Source: an uncultured Patescibacteria group bacterium
GTDB lineage: Bacteria; Patescibacteriota; Minisyncoccia; Phycocordibacterales; UBA12088
Direction of reading: 5' to 3'
DNA: 53,259 nt
Assembly (NCBI GenBank): GCA_947259245.1
Contig: CAMYLP010000004.1
Span: 1 to 53,259, forward strand
Shown: positions 1 through 8,767 of the stretch, piece by piece
How the letters are laid out: every line of letters starts with the position of its first letter
Position numbering within the stretch: the first letter of the stretch is position 1
Position numbers and translations under genes: made by a program
The notes under the pieces: generated by a model
What the model saw: only the letters and a program-made list of their open reading frames with translations
The model's database searches: none
Told to the model about the DNA's origin: nothing

Positions 1-1
1 C

Positions 2-229
2 CAACTCTCCGTATAAATTTAATTGTGCCTCGATATTACCACAAACCGCTACAGACCCTCGTCCTGTGCAGTTCGTAGCATGGCTACGAACGCTTTCGAT
101 CCACAGAGCACAACTCTCCGTATAAATTTAATTGTGCCTCGATATTACCACAAACCGCTACAGACCCTCGTCCTGTGCAGTTCGTAGCATGGCTACGAAC
201 GCGTTCGATCCACAGAGCACAACTCTCCG
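2..229. repeat. 109-bp direct tandem repeat, two units plus 10 bp
   Basis: Two consecutive 109-bp units (2-110 and 111-219) are followed by the first 10 bp of a third. I see one substitution between the units (T at 94, G at 203). Each unit contains a perfect 9-bp inverted repeat, GTTCGTAGC/GCTACGAAC, around an ATG loop (71-91 and 180-200). The array lies beyond the 3' end of the reverse-strand comF-like gene and may continue to the left of the window. I see no convincing gene in 1-302. Confidence 0.9.
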
Positions 230-302
230 CTCTAGCGTCTCTGCACGGTACCACTTTCAACAACTGCCTCATCCTAGCATATTTCATTTATATGCTCATC
301 CC

Positions 303-956
303 TTAATGTGCGGCAGCGATACACAGCACATCACGTGCGCCAGCGGTGAGCAAAGCCTCCCGCGCGGATGTAAGTGTCGCGCCTGTTGTCATTACGTCGT
401 CCACAAGAAGTATGTACTGTTCGGCCACAAACGCCTCATCCGCATGAAACGCCCCCAGCATACTTCTGAGGCGGTTTTTTCTGTCGGGTTGCTGTGCTTG
501 CGATGGCGTGTTCTTTGTCCGAACGAGAAGTTTGCCCTGGTCTGCATAGTTGAGTTCTAGTTCGTCCGCGAGTGCTAGCGCTATACGTGCTGATTGATTG
601 AAACCTCTTTCACGCAGGCGAGATGTATGCAGGGGTACAGGCACGACGAGTGGTTGAAGATACTCACCAAACGCCTGTCGTTCAGACAGCTCATCAGCTA
701 CAGTTGGTGCTATAGCTGCGCCAAGCAGCCACGCTGCACGTGCGTGGCCATGGTATTTGCTCGCGTGCACGGCCTCACGAACGAGCGTCGACCGATAGGA
801 CAATGGGGCAATGCAAGGGTAAGAATGCTCTGCGACAACACCATCTGTGCACTGACCAAGCGCTTGAACGGGTAGGCGATCAAACTGCGCTACCGAAGGT
901 GAGCGCGGAAACAAAGCGTCCAAGAGCCATCCCAATCTTGTATACAGGTGTTTCAT
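303..956 (-). CDS. comFC: ComF family amidophosphoribosyltransferase-like protein
   Basis: 217 residues, the usual length for ComF. The C-terminal half carries the type I phosphoribosyltransferase fold: VPVPLHTSRLRERGFNQS near residue 105, and the PRPP loop LLVDDVMTTGATL near residue 180. The N-terminal zinc ribbon of many ComF proteins (two CxxC pairs) is reduced to isolated cysteines. ComF proteins act on the cytoplasmic side in natural DNA uptake, although their enzymatic substrate is unsettled. Divergent to the type IV pilus operon, which fits a competence role because CPR bacteria are thought to import DNA through T4P and Com proteins. Start taken at the ATG at 956; a TAGACT -10-like sequence lies a few bases upstream on the reverse strand. 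Confidence 0.85.
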   Translation of the reverse strand: MKHLYTRLGWLLDALFPRSPSVAQFDRLPVQALGQCTDGVVAEHSYPCIAPLSYRSTLVREAVHASKYHGHARAAWLLGAAIAPTVADELSERQAFGEYLQPLVVPVPLHTSRLRERGFNQSARIALALADELELNYADQGKLLVRTKNTPSQAQQPDRKNRLRSMLGAFHADEAFVAEQYILLVDDVMTTGATLTSAREALLTAGARDVLCIAAAH

Positions 957-990
957 GCATGTAGTCTATCCCGTGAGGGGCGCTATACGC

Positions 991-996
991 TATACT
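991..996 (+). promoter_or_regulatory. -10 element TATACT for pilM
   Basis: TATACT lies 18 bp before the pilM ATG in the 58-bp divergent gap between comFC and pilM. A second TATAC-like block sits just upstream. No clear -35 element is visible. It supports 1015 as the start, because the in-frame ATG at 955 would be upstream of the promoter. Confidence 0.55.
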
Positions 997-1014
997 ACAT
1001 ACACATTATCTCAT

Positions 1015-2172
1015 ATGGACCTGTCCTTTCTTAACCAGGCGAAGAATTTCCTTGAGTACAAGCTGGCGACGCAGCACGAGTCCAGCGTTGTTGGTGTTGA
1101 TATTGGAAGTTCGTCCATCAAGGTGGTACAGATAAAGAACGACAAGGGAGTCGCAGTCTTGGATACGTATGGTGAGATCGCCCTCGGTCCGTATAGCGAA
1201 AGTGCGGTGGGTCAAGCCACGAACCTTACGGCAGAAAAGCTTGCTGAAGCACTCACAACACTTATGGAGGAGGCAAAGGTCACCAGCCATCTTTGTGGTG
1301 TTTCAATACCATTCTCTGCCAGCCTGGTAAAACTTATTGAGGTGCCCGCTGTGGATCAAGATAAATTAAAGACCGTTGTTCCCATTGAAGCGCGAAAGTA
1401 TATTCCGGTCCCTATGAACGAAGTACAACTCGACTACTTCATAGTACCCGAGACGGAACAAAAACTCTTCATGGGTGCACGAAGTCCCGAGGAAGCGGAG
1501 TCGACCCAGCTTGAGAGCCGCATGGCGCTCGTAGTGGCGATGCACAATGAAACGCTTCGCAAGTACGCACGAACTCTGGAGCTGGCAAAGATGCGCCCGG
1601 GTTTCTATGAGTTAGAGGTATTTTCCAACATTCGCGCCACCGTATCACGCAGTCTCGCACCCGTCGCAATTATCGACCTGGGCGCTGCAACAAGCAAGCT
1701 GTATTTGGTTGAGCTCGGTATCATTTTAGCTTCGCACGTCGTGCCGTCCGGTTCGCAGGACATCACCCGGTCGCTCGCGAGCTCTTCGCACATGAGCATC
1801 GCCAAGGCGGAAGAGATAAAACGGCAAGCGGGAATACTCTCCGGGAGTCAGAATGACGACGCCACCCGCGTATCGCACGCGGCTACGCTAACCATGGAGC
1901 AGATATTTGTCGAAGCACGGCGCGTGCTCATGGGTTTTCAGAAAAAGTACAACAAGGTTATTACAAAGGTCATACTCACCGGTGGCGGGGCGACCCTAAA
2001 GGGCCTGCCGGAGTTTGCTCGACAGCAGCTTGAACTCGAGATAGAGATAGCGAATCCATTTTCACTGGTACAGGCACCCGCATTTATGGAGGAGACGCTG
2101 CGTCAGGCGGGACCAGAGTTTTGTACGGCGATTGGTCTCGCATTACGGCAGCTAGGTGAAAACGAAGCATAA
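1015..2172 (+). CDS. pilM: Type IV pilus assembly protein PilM
   Basis: 385 residues. Actin/FtsA-fold ATPase: the first phosphate motif GVDIGSSSIKVVQI lies near residue 30, DLGAATSKLYLVE in the middle and LTGGGATLKGLPEF near the C-terminus. In known systems PilM is a cytoplasmic ring that binds the N-terminal tail of PilN and links the PilNO(P) alignment complex to the PilB/PilT motors and PilC. It is the first gene of the pilus operon here, followed by pilN after 78 bp. An in-frame ATG at 955 exists, but 1015 fits the family start and the position of the -10 element. Confidence 0.93.
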   Translation: MDLSFLNQAKNFLEYKLATQHESSVVGVDIGSSSIKVVQIKNDKGVAVLDTYGEIALGPYSESAVGQATNLTAEKLAEALTTLMEEAKVTSHLCGVSIPFSASLVKLIEVPAVDQDKLKTVVPIEARKYIPVPMNEVQLDYFIVPETEQKLFMGARSPEEAESTQLESRMALVVAMHNETLRKYARTLELAKMRPGFYELEVFSNIRATVSRSLAPVAIIDLGAATSKLYLVELGIILASHVVPSGSQDITRSLASSSHMSIAKAEEIKRQAGILSGSQNDDATRVSHAATLTMEQIFVEARRVLMGFQKKYNKVITKVILTGGGATLKGLPEFARQQLELEIEIANPFSLVQAPAFMEETLRQAGPEFCTAIGLALRQLGENEA

Positions 2173-2250
2173 ACGTGGATAACCAACCACGTGCAGAGTC
2201 AGTAGTGCATGTATAATAGTAGGTGACTCATGTTATGAGCTCCAGGTACC

Positions 2251-3003
2251 ATGGAACAACAGTTCAATACATCGTTCATTCCAAAAAAGTCCTTACAAGA
2301 ACAACAACTTGGGGGCGATCCGCGTAGCTATGTACGCCGCCGCTCTGTCATGGGGCCGGGGTACTATCTGAGCTTGCTTATTCTAATCGCCACAATACTA
2401 GGCGCGGTAGCGGTCTTTATGCTCACGCGCATCACTATTGGCGTGATCGATGAGCAGAGGGTGCAGCTTGAGGAACGTGCGTCACAATTTCAAGATGAAT
2501 TGGTCGCGGAGTTCATACGAACGGACGCCCGGCTTAAGAGTGCCTCGACATTGTTGGAGAACCACTTCAGCGTGAGCGAAATGTTTGACCTTCTGGAGCA
2601 AGTAACGCTGAAAAACGTAGTCCTTGATGAGTTGGCGTATAGAGTTGCGTACCCGCAGGGGACAATCGAAATGGCGCTCGTGGGAAGAACAGACACCTTT
2701 GAATCAATCGCACTTCAACTGGATGAGTATCGTCTCAACGAGTTTCTATTCTCCCCTGAAGTGAACCAGGTCGAAAGAAAGGAGTCCGAGGGTACTTCAT
2801 TTTCGATGGTGGTGGGTGTAGAACCGCGGCTTGTTTCGTACGTGGAGTCGCTCTCTGATGGTAGAAAAAGTGCAAACGATGACGTACCACCATTACTCAC
2901 GCTGCCCGACGCTGAAGCCCAAGGCAGTGTAGAACAAGTATCGACGGAAGAAGCACCCGGCCAGCAAGACGGCTCTATCGTTGGCGTCCCTGACGTTGAA
3001 TAG
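2251..3003 (+). CDS. pilN: PilN-like type IV pilus inner-membrane alignment protein
   Basis: 250 residues. A cytoplasmic N-terminal tail (about 45 residues, FIPKKSLQEQQ) is followed by one membrane segment (about 50-72) and a periplasmic coiled-coil plus mixed alpha/beta domain. The acidic, Gln/Pro-rich C-terminus looks disordered. Position directly after pilM and before a PilO-like gene identifies it; sequence similarity of PilN is generally low. A TGTATAAT extended -10 at 2210-2217 lies about 33 bp before the ATG, so an internal promoter may supply the pilN-onward genes. Confidence 0.8.
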   Translation: MEQQFNTSFIPKKSLQEQQLGGDPRSYVRRRSVMGPGYYLSLLILIATILGAVAVFMLTRITIGVIDEQRVQLEERASQFQDELVAEFIRTDARLKSASTLLENHFSVSEMFDLLEQVTLKNVVLDELAYRVAYPQGTIEMALVGRTDTFESIALQLDEYRLNEFLFSPEVNQVERKESEGTSFSMVVGVEPRLVSYVESLSDGRKSANDDVPPLLTLPDAEAQGSVEQVSTEEAPGQQDGSIVGVPDVE

Positions 3004-3057
3004 TGCCGTGTCTATACGCATTATCATGAGATCCTTTTAAAAAACGACACACCGATT

Positions 3058-3618
3058 ATGTCCAAAGTGCTCACACCAATACTGTTCATCATCGCGGCAA
3101 TCGGATTGTATTTTAGCTACATTAGTGGCGCGCTCGATACGCTAAACTCAGCTCAAAAGCTGAGTGAACAGCTCGGTGTCGCGATCGAACAATACGACCG
3201 TCTGTTTGAGCGACGAGACGAACTGAGGGAACGATACATGAGCGTATCCTTAAAGGACGAAGCGAGTTTGATGCAGTTAGTGCCGGACGATATCGATCCG
3301 GTCCGCATCATAATCGACATTGACCAAATGGCCAACGAAGCGGGTGTTCTTGTAAACACGTTTCGGCTTCCTGTTGAGAAACGTAATGTCGGCACAGACA
3401 GTAATCAATCGGGTGGTAACATTTTGGGTACGGCTTTCATGCAGGTCATGGTTGAGGGCGACTACGCCACCTTCAAGGAGTTTTTGAAATTGCTCGAGAA
3501 CTCACGCACTATGTTTGATGTTGTGGGACTCGATATCCAAAAGAAAGATTTGATACTCGGTAGTGAAGCAGTACAGCAGTACACGGTCGCCCTGCACGTC
3601 TATTGGCTAAAGAAGTGA
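3058..3618 (+). CDS. pilO: PilO-like type IV pilus alignment protein
   Basis: 186 residues. A very short cytoplasmic tail, one membrane helix (residues 4-24), a coiled coil rich in Glu/Arg (about 30-65) and a ferredoxin-like periplasmic domain with FMQVMVEGDYATFKEFLKLLE, the stretch usually conserved in PilO. PilO pairs with PilN in the inner membrane to align the motor with the pilus channel. Lies 54 bp after pilN; its stop is 8 bp before the ATG of the next small gene. Confidence 0.85.
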   Translation: MSKVLTPILFIIAAIGLYFSYISGALDTLNSAQKLSEQLGVAIEQYDRLFERRDELRERYMSVSLKDEASLMQLVPDDIDPVRIIIDIDQMANEAGVLVNTFRLPVEKRNVGTDSNQSGGNILGTAFMQVMVEGDYATFKEFLKLLENSRTMFDVVGLDIQKKDLILGSEAVQQYTVALHVYWLKK

Positions 3619-3626
3619 TCAGTCAT

Positions 3627-3923
3627 ATGCAAAATATTCTCAAACATGTCATCGTCCTGCTGATCGTCGTCCTAATATTGGGAGGTATATTCTACATCAT
3701 GAACTACACCTCACTATTAAGTGCATCACGATTGCACGTGGAGACGGTCGAAATGGAAACGGCAGAGCTTCAACAGGGACCTATCCGTAATCTGGAGCTA
3801 TTGAATGCTATACGTTTTGATACTGGGTATATCGATCACCCGGTCTATGACTCACTGCATGACATGCGTGTTCCGCTTCGGAAACCAGAACTGTCACGAG
3901 AAGATCCGTTTGCAGAACTGTAG
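3627..3923 (+). CDS. Small single-TM protein in the PilP position
   Basis: 98 residues from the ATG at 3627 (a TTG at 3603 would overlap pilO). One N-terminal membrane helix (VLLIVVLILGGIFYIM), then a short extracytoplasmic part that ends in RKPELSREDPFAEL. The (R)xDPF box resembles the R/DPF segment found in PilP lipoproteins, and PilP follows PilO in proteobacterial operons. The protein has no lipobox and no beta-sandwich domain. It may be a minimal PilP substitute that contacts PilNO. Function is inferred from order and the DPF tail only. Confidence 0.6.
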   Translation: MQNILKHVIVLLIVVLILGGIFYIMNYTSLLSASRLHVETVEMETAELQQGPIRNLELLNAIRFDTGYIDHPVYDSLHDMRVPLRKPELSREDPFAEL

Positions 3924-3971
3924 CGACAAAGTGATGGAGCCAGCGTACACATGTAGCTACACACTGCAGCT

Positions 3972-5858
3972 ATGAAACTAACCCAACTACTACTAGACAG
4001 AAACATTCTCGACGATAAAGACGTTGCAGAAGTAGAAGCAGAAGTCGGATCAACAGGTAAAAGTGAGGAAGAGGTACTGCTTGCCCGCGGAATCGAGAAG
4101 GACACACTACTGCAAGTAAAGGGAGAGCAGTGGAACATACCTGTCCGAACCATAGATGAGGGGGATATTGCATATGAAAACCTCCAGTACATCCCTGAGG
4201 AGTCCGCCAAACACTATCAAGTCGTACCACTAGCATTTAAAGACAACGTGCTCGAGGTTGGCATCGTGGACCCCGACAACATTGACGCACTCGACGCGCT
4301 CAACTTCATCTCCACGAAACAAGGTGTACCGTTCAAAGTGTACCTTATCTCAGAGGCGGACTACCGCATGGTACTGAACACGTATTCGGGTGTGTCGAGT
4401 GAGGTTGGAAGGGCGCTCAAAGAAATAACAGCAGAGGAAGCTCGTGCGGAAACATCCGTCGCAAGGAAAGGACTGATGAGATCCGTAGAACCCGCAAACC
4501 TTGACGACCTTGAGGAGCAAGTGCAAAGCGCTGGTAAAAAGGGAGACCATGTTGATGTGCGTGAGGATGCCCCGGTCACCAAAATTGTAGCAACGATACT
4601 GCGCAGCGCCATTGGCGAGCGCGCGTCAGACATACACGTCGAACCACAGTACGAGCGTGTGCGTGTCAGGTACCGGATAGATGGGGTACTGCAACAGTCG
4701 CTAGTACTCCCCAGTAAAGTGCAACAGGCGGTCATCGCACGAATAAAAATTCTTGCGAGCATCAAGCTTGATGAAAAACGTAAACCACAGGACGGGAGAT
4801 TTTCCGCGACCATAAACGGGCGACGGGTTGATTTTCGTGTTTCCACCATGCCAACGTACTACGGTGAAAAGGCGGTGCTTCGTATTCTCGACAGCGAACG
4901 CTCCAACATAACGCTCGAGGATCTCGGCATGGATCACGCACAGCTTATGACTGTACGGAGGGCGGTCAAAGCGCCTTATGGCATGATACTCATTACAGGT
5001 CCAACTGGTTCTGGTAAGTCAACGAGTCTCTATGCGATGTTGAATGAAGTGGACAGGGAAGGACACAACGTACTCTCGCTCGAGGATCCGGTCGAATACA
5101 ACATTGAAGGTGTAAGCCAGTCGCAGATGCGTCCGGAGATTGGGTATACATTTGCTGCTGGTATCCGCAGCGTGCTCCGCCAGGATCCGGACATCATCAT
5201 GGTAGGTGAGATACGCGACAAGGAAACAGCACAGCTCGCGGTGCAGGCGGCACTTACCGGGCACCTGGTGCTCTCTACTCTCCACACGAACAATGCCGCT
5301 GGGGCTGTACCTCGGTTGGTGGACATGGGGGTCGACCCATACCTTCTGGCCCCAACACTCGTGTTACTTGTAGCGCAACGCCTGGCTCGGCGCCTCTGTC
5401 CCGACACGGGGAGGCCGATCAAGATAGAGGGTCCCATAAAGAAGTTGATAGATGATGAGTTCGCAGATCTTCCCAGACACTATCGAGAGCAATTGCCACA
5501 GACAAACGAGATGCTCAGCCTGGAAGCAACCGCCACTTGTCCGACAGGTACACGAGGACGCGTCGGCGTATACGAAATGATCGAGATTGATGATGACATA
5601 CGTCAGGCCGTGTTGCATAGTGCCGACGAGTCCATCGTGCACGAGATCGCACGGAAGAAGGGAATGCTGACACTGAAAGAGGATGCCATCAAAAAGGCGA
5701 TGGAGAAGGTCATACCGTACGAGGAGATTGCCACGATAGGCGGAGCACTGACCCTTAGCGATGAAGAGGAGTCAACAGAGATGGATGTAGTCTCGAGCAG
5801 CTCCACCGACGAAGATGAGAATGCAAACGTTGTCAGCAATGAGCCAGACCTAGTATAA
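3972..5858 (+). CDS. pilB: Type IV pilus extension ATPase PilB (GspE family)
   Basis: 628 residues. N-terminal GspE-N domain (about 1-150), then the secretion ATPase core: Walker A GPTGSGKST, Asp box, Walker B region DPDIIMVGEIRD, and the His box TGHLVLSTLHTNNA. It powers pilus polymerisation on the cytoplasmic face. The zinc motif normally formed by two CxxC pairs between the His box and the C-terminus keeps only one Cys of each pair (C476 in RLCPDTGRP, C523 in ATCPTGTRG). The last 40 residues are an acidic/Ser-rich tail. Followed by a receiver protein and pilT. Confidence 0.95.
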   Translation: MKLTQLLLDRNILDDKDVAEVEAEVGSTGKSEEEVLLARGIEKDTLLQVKGEQWNIPVRTIDEGDIAYENLQYIPEESAKHYQVVPLAFKDNVLEVGIVDPDNIDALDALNFISTKQGVPFKVYLISEADYRMVLNTYSGVSSEVGRALKEITAEEARAETSVARKGLMRSVEPANLDDLEEQVQSAGKKGDHVDVREDAPVTKIVATILRSAIGERASDIHVEPQYERVRVRYRIDGVLQQSLVLPSKVQQAVIARIKILASIKLDEKRKPQDGRFSATINGRRVDFRVSTMPTYYGEKAVLRILDSERSNITLEDLGMDHAQLMTVRRAVKAPYGMILITGPTGSGKSTSLYAMLNEVDREGHNVLSLEDPVEYNIEGVSQSQMRPEIGYTFAAGIRSVLRQDPDIIMVGEIRDKETAQLAVQAALTGHLVLSTLHTNNAAGAVPRLVDMGVDPYLLAPTLVLLVAQRLARRLCPDTGRPIKIEGPIKKLIDDEFADLPRHYREQLPQTNEMLSLEATATCPTGTRGRVGVYEMIEIDDDIRQAVLHSADESIVHEIARKKGMLTLKEDAIKKAMEKVIPYEEIATIGGALTLSDEEESTEMDVVSSSSTDEDENANVVSNEPDLV

Positions 5859-5883
5859 TGGAGCGATAGCAAACACAATAATC

Positions 5884-6288
5884 ATGTCCGAAGAAAATCC
5901 ACAAAAGATATGCATTGTCGATGACGACCCCTTTTTACTTGACATGTACAACCTTAAGTTTCAGCAGGCAGGGTACGAGGTTATGTGTTACACAGATAGT
6001 AGCGAGGCACTCCAAGCACTGAGGGGTGACACACACTTCACGGCTGTGCTCTTGGACCTTGTGATGCCTAAAACCGATGGTTTCGAGGTACTAAAGACAA
6101 TACGTGAGGAAAATCTGTGCAACGCCGGCACCGTGGTCTGCATACTGACCAATCAAGGTCAGGACAAAGACATTGAACGGGCAGAGTCGTACGGCATAGA
6201 TGGTTATCTCATTAAAGCCAATACGCTGCCCTCAGAAGTACTTGAGTACGTACAGAAGTTGATAGAAGAAAAAACAAACGGCCAGTAA
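5884..6288 (+). CDS. Single-domain response regulator (CheY-like) in the pilus operon
   Basis: 134 residues, only a receiver domain. The acidic pocket is CIVDDDP, the phospho-acceptor is the Asp in LLDLVMP (about D58), followed by the switch Thr in ILTNQ and the conserved Lys in YLIKA. No output domain. It sits between pilB and pilT, so it probably regulates the motors or pilus number by protein contact, as PilG/PilH/CheY-like proteins do elsewhere. TATAAT at 5854-5859, over the pilB stop codon, may be an internal promoter. No kinase is adjacent; the only kinase-like protein in the window is near 42.4 kb. Confidence 0.9.
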   Translation: MSEENPQKICIVDDDPFLLDMYNLKFQQAGYEVMCYTDSSEALQALRGDTHFTAVLLDLVMPKTDGFEVLKTIREENLCNAGTVVCILTNQGQDKDIERAESYGIDGYLIKANTLPSEVLEYVQKLIEEKTNGQ

Positions 6289-6312
6289 CACATTTCTAAT
6301 CTTGTTCTTTTT

Positions 6313-7398
6313 ATGGCGACAAGCGCAAATACACAGCAACATCAGAAGGTACTCAACGAACTTGCCCACGTCGTGGTAGAAGAGGGTGCTTCAGACTTGC
6401 ACCTGAACGCGTTCTATAAGCCCATGATACGGGTCTCGGGCTCACTTTTGCCGTTGACCAATGTGCCGGAGCTCACACACCAGGATACCGCATCTCTCTT
6501 GGCACTCATGCTAACGCGTGCACAACGTCAGCGTTTTGACGATACGTGGGAGATAGACTTCTCATACTATAACGACCAGAACAAGGTGCGCTTCCGTGGC
6601 AACGCGTGTATTCAGCGTGGCGCCATTTCTATCGCGCTTCGTGTCATACCATCGAAAATAAGTACACTGGAGGAGCTCAACCTCCCCGGGCAGCTGTTGG
6701 ATTTTACGAAGAAGCGTCAGGGATTCTTCCTCGTGGTCGGTCCGGTGGGTCAAGGCAAATCCACCACGCTTGCGTCCCTTGTTGAGCACATAAACCAAAC
6801 ACGGCCCGCACACATCATTACCATTGAGGATCCGATAGAGTACATTTATACGCCGAAGCAGTGTCTCATTGACCAGCGTGAAGTGCGCCTCGATACTGAA
6901 TCGTTCGAGGCAGGTCTCTACAGCGCCTTCCGCCAGGACATGGACGTGATACTCGTAGGTGAGATGCGCGGGCACGAGGCTATTGGCGCGGCAGTCTCTG
7001 CTGCGGAGACGGGCCACCTTGTTTTTTCCACCCTGCATACGAACAATGCCGCGCAAACGATAGACCGAATCGTCGACTCGTTCCCAAGCTTTCAGCAGGA
7101 CCAAATACGTGTGCAGCTTGCAGCAAGCTTGAGCGGTATTTTTTCGCAACGGCTTGTGCCTCGCATAGCAGGTGGGCTCACACCGACGTACGAGCTCCTC
7201 ATTAACACACGAGCCGTGTCGAACATGATTCGTGAGCGACGGACGCACGAAATAGACACCATGATAGAGACCGGAAGCGAGGAAGGCATGATCAGTATGA
7301 ACGGTTCACTCGTTGCACTCATTCGTAAGGGAGAGATCACCGTGGAGACAGCGATGCAGGTGTCCCTCGACCCGAAGGGTCTCGAACGGCTGCTATAA
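6313..7398 (+). CDS. pilT: Type IV pilus retraction ATPase PilT
   Basis: 361 residues, typical PilT length. Has the N-terminal PAS-like domain with ASDLHLN, Walker A GPVGQGKST, IEDPIEYIY, the Walker B region MDVILVGEMRG, and the His box GHLVFSTLHTNNAAQTIDRI. The C-terminal retraction motif (AIRNLIRE in model PilT) is present as AVSNMIRE. PilT depolymerises the pilus, which provides pulling force and DNA import. The window thus has extension and retraction motors encoded side by side. Confidence 0.95.
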   Translation: MATSANTQQHQKVLNELAHVVVEEGASDLHLNAFYKPMIRVSGSLLPLTNVPELTHQDTASLLALMLTRAQRQRFDDTWEIDFSYYNDQNKVRFRGNACIQRGAISIALRVIPSKISTLEELNLPGQLLDFTKKRQGFFLVVGPVGQGKSTTLASLVEHINQTRPAHIITIEDPIEYIYTPKQCLIDQREVRLDTESFEAGLYSAFRQDMDVILVGEMRGHEAIGAAVSAAETGHLVFSTLHTNNAAQTIDRIVDSFPSFQQDQIRVQLAASLSGIFSQRLVPRIAGGLTPTYELLINTRAVSNMIRERRTHEIDTMIETGSEEGMISMNGSLVALIRKGEITVETAMQVSLDPKGLERLL

Positions 7399-7405
7399 GA
7401 TCACC

Positions 7406-8614
7406 ATGTTATTTAGATACAAAGCGATTGACAAAGAGGGGACCGAACAGGACGGCACCATAGACACCATCAATGAGGATGCTGCCATTACTGCACTGCA
7501 ACGGAATGGTCTCGTCATTACCAGTATTGAACCGGCCAACAAAACATCGTTCTTTAGCGGCGACATGGTGCTGTTTGAACACGTATCCAACAAGGAGATC
7601 GTCATTCTCTCCCGCCAGATAGCAACGCTCTTCGAGGCACAGGTGAGCGCCCTGCGCGTCTTCCGTTTGCTCGGCGCTGAGTCTGAAAATCCCATCATAA
7701 ACAGGGTACTCAATGAGGTGGCGGAAGACATTCAGGGTGGATCATCCATCAGTAAAGCGCTATCGAAGCATCCACAGCTCTTCAGCTCGTTCTACTGCAA
7801 CATGGTGCTAGCGGGTGAGGAGTCAGGACGTCTGGAGTACACTTTTAACCACCTCGCAGACTATATTGACCGCACGTACGCTGTTACCAGCAAGGCACGG
7901 CACGCGCTCGTATATCCAGCGTTCATCATCGCGACGTTCATCATCGTCATGGTGCTCATGCTCACGCTGGTGATACCCCAACTGACCGGCATGATCGAAG
8001 AGTCGGGAGTGGCGATACCAGTCTATACCCGCATTGTGATGTGGATCAGCGACGCGTTTCGTGACTTCGGTCTCGTAATCTTTCTTGCACTTGCGGCACT
8101 GTCAGTTTTGGCGTGGCGATATTCCAAGACTGACAGCGGCAGGGCATACTTCGACCGGCTCAAGCTCGATATACCCGCCATCGGCAATCTTTACAGGAAA
8201 CTCTACCTTTCAAGAATTTCCGACAACCTTAGCACTATGCTAGGGAGCGGTATAGCTATGATACAGGCGATAGAGATCACGAGCGCAGTGGTCGAAAATG
8301 TACACTTTGAACGTGCGCTGCTGAAGTCGCGTGACGATATCAAGAACGGTTCTTCCATAAGCAAGGCCTTCAGTGCCTACGACCAAATACCAACCATCAT
8401 GGTTCAAATGATACGAGTGGGTGAGGAAACGGGAGAACTTGGAAATATTCTCGAAACCCTAGCAAAATTCTACAGCCGGGAGGTAGAAAACGCAGTGGAC
8501 ACCGTTGTGGGCTTGATAGAACCGATAATGATCATATTGCTAGCCGTGGGAGTTGGCACGCTCGTCGCCTCCGTACTCATCCCGATCTACAGTGTTACAA
8601 TGAGCATTCAATAG
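7406..8614 (+). CDS. pilC: Type IV pilus inner-membrane platform protein PilC
   Basis: 402 residues. Two repeats of the T2SSF domain (about 65-190 and 270-390) with three membrane helices (about 170-192, 213-238, 370-395); the paired signature GEESGRLEY and GEETGELGN is the duplicated PilC motif. PilC is the rotor/platform that the PilB and PilT ATPases turn. The open frame extends upstream over pilT, but the ATG at 7406, 7 bp after the pilT stop, gives the family start (MLFRYKAID). Confidence 0.95.
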   Translation: MLFRYKAIDKEGTEQDGTIDTINEDAAITALQRNGLVITSIEPANKTSFFSGDMVLFEHVSNKEIVILSRQIATLFEAQVSALRVFRLLGAESENPIINRVLNEVAEDIQGGSSISKALSKHPQLFSSFYCNMVLAGEESGRLEYTFNHLADYIDRTYAVTSKARHALVYPAFIIATFIIVMVLMLTLVIPQLTGMIEESGVAIPVYTRIVMWISDAFRDFGLVIFLALAALSVLAWRYSKTDSGRAYFDRLKLDIPAIGNLYRKLYLSRISDNLSTMLGSGIAMIQAIEITSAVVENVHFERALLKSRDDIKNGSSISKAFSAYDQIPTIMVQMIRVGEETGELGNILETLAKFYSREVENAVDTVVGLIEPIMIILLAVGVGTLVASVLIPIYSVTMSIQ

Positions 8615-8682
8615 CGAAACCGTAAGGACTGGTTTTCCACAGAATCTAGACAAAATTACTCCCATGTTGTCAGGTGTGTCTG

Positions 8683-8767
8683 TATACTACGTATATAGCA
8701 AGCGCATTCGTGCTTGTGTACTTTCGAAAGTACCATTTATAAGCCCCTTATTTATTAACACATAGAT
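8683..8767 (+). promoter_or_regulatory. Major pilin promoter and structured 5' leader
   Basis: TATACT at 8683-8688 gives an expected leader of about 75 nt before the pilin ATG, long for this window. The leader contains CAAGC/GCTTG arms near 8699-8716 and a perfect 16-bp palindrome, GTACTTTCGAAAGTAC, at 8718-8733, then an A/T-rich stretch with no Shine-Dalgarno sequence. The palindrome may be a repressor site, an mRNA-stabilising hairpin or both. Confidence 0.55.

Noticed and set aside
132-560. Forward open frame of 142 codons across the tandem repeat and comFC
   Set aside because: Runs antisense to the well-supported comFC gene and through non-coding repeats; composition (many Cys, His, Arg) is typical of a shadow frame.
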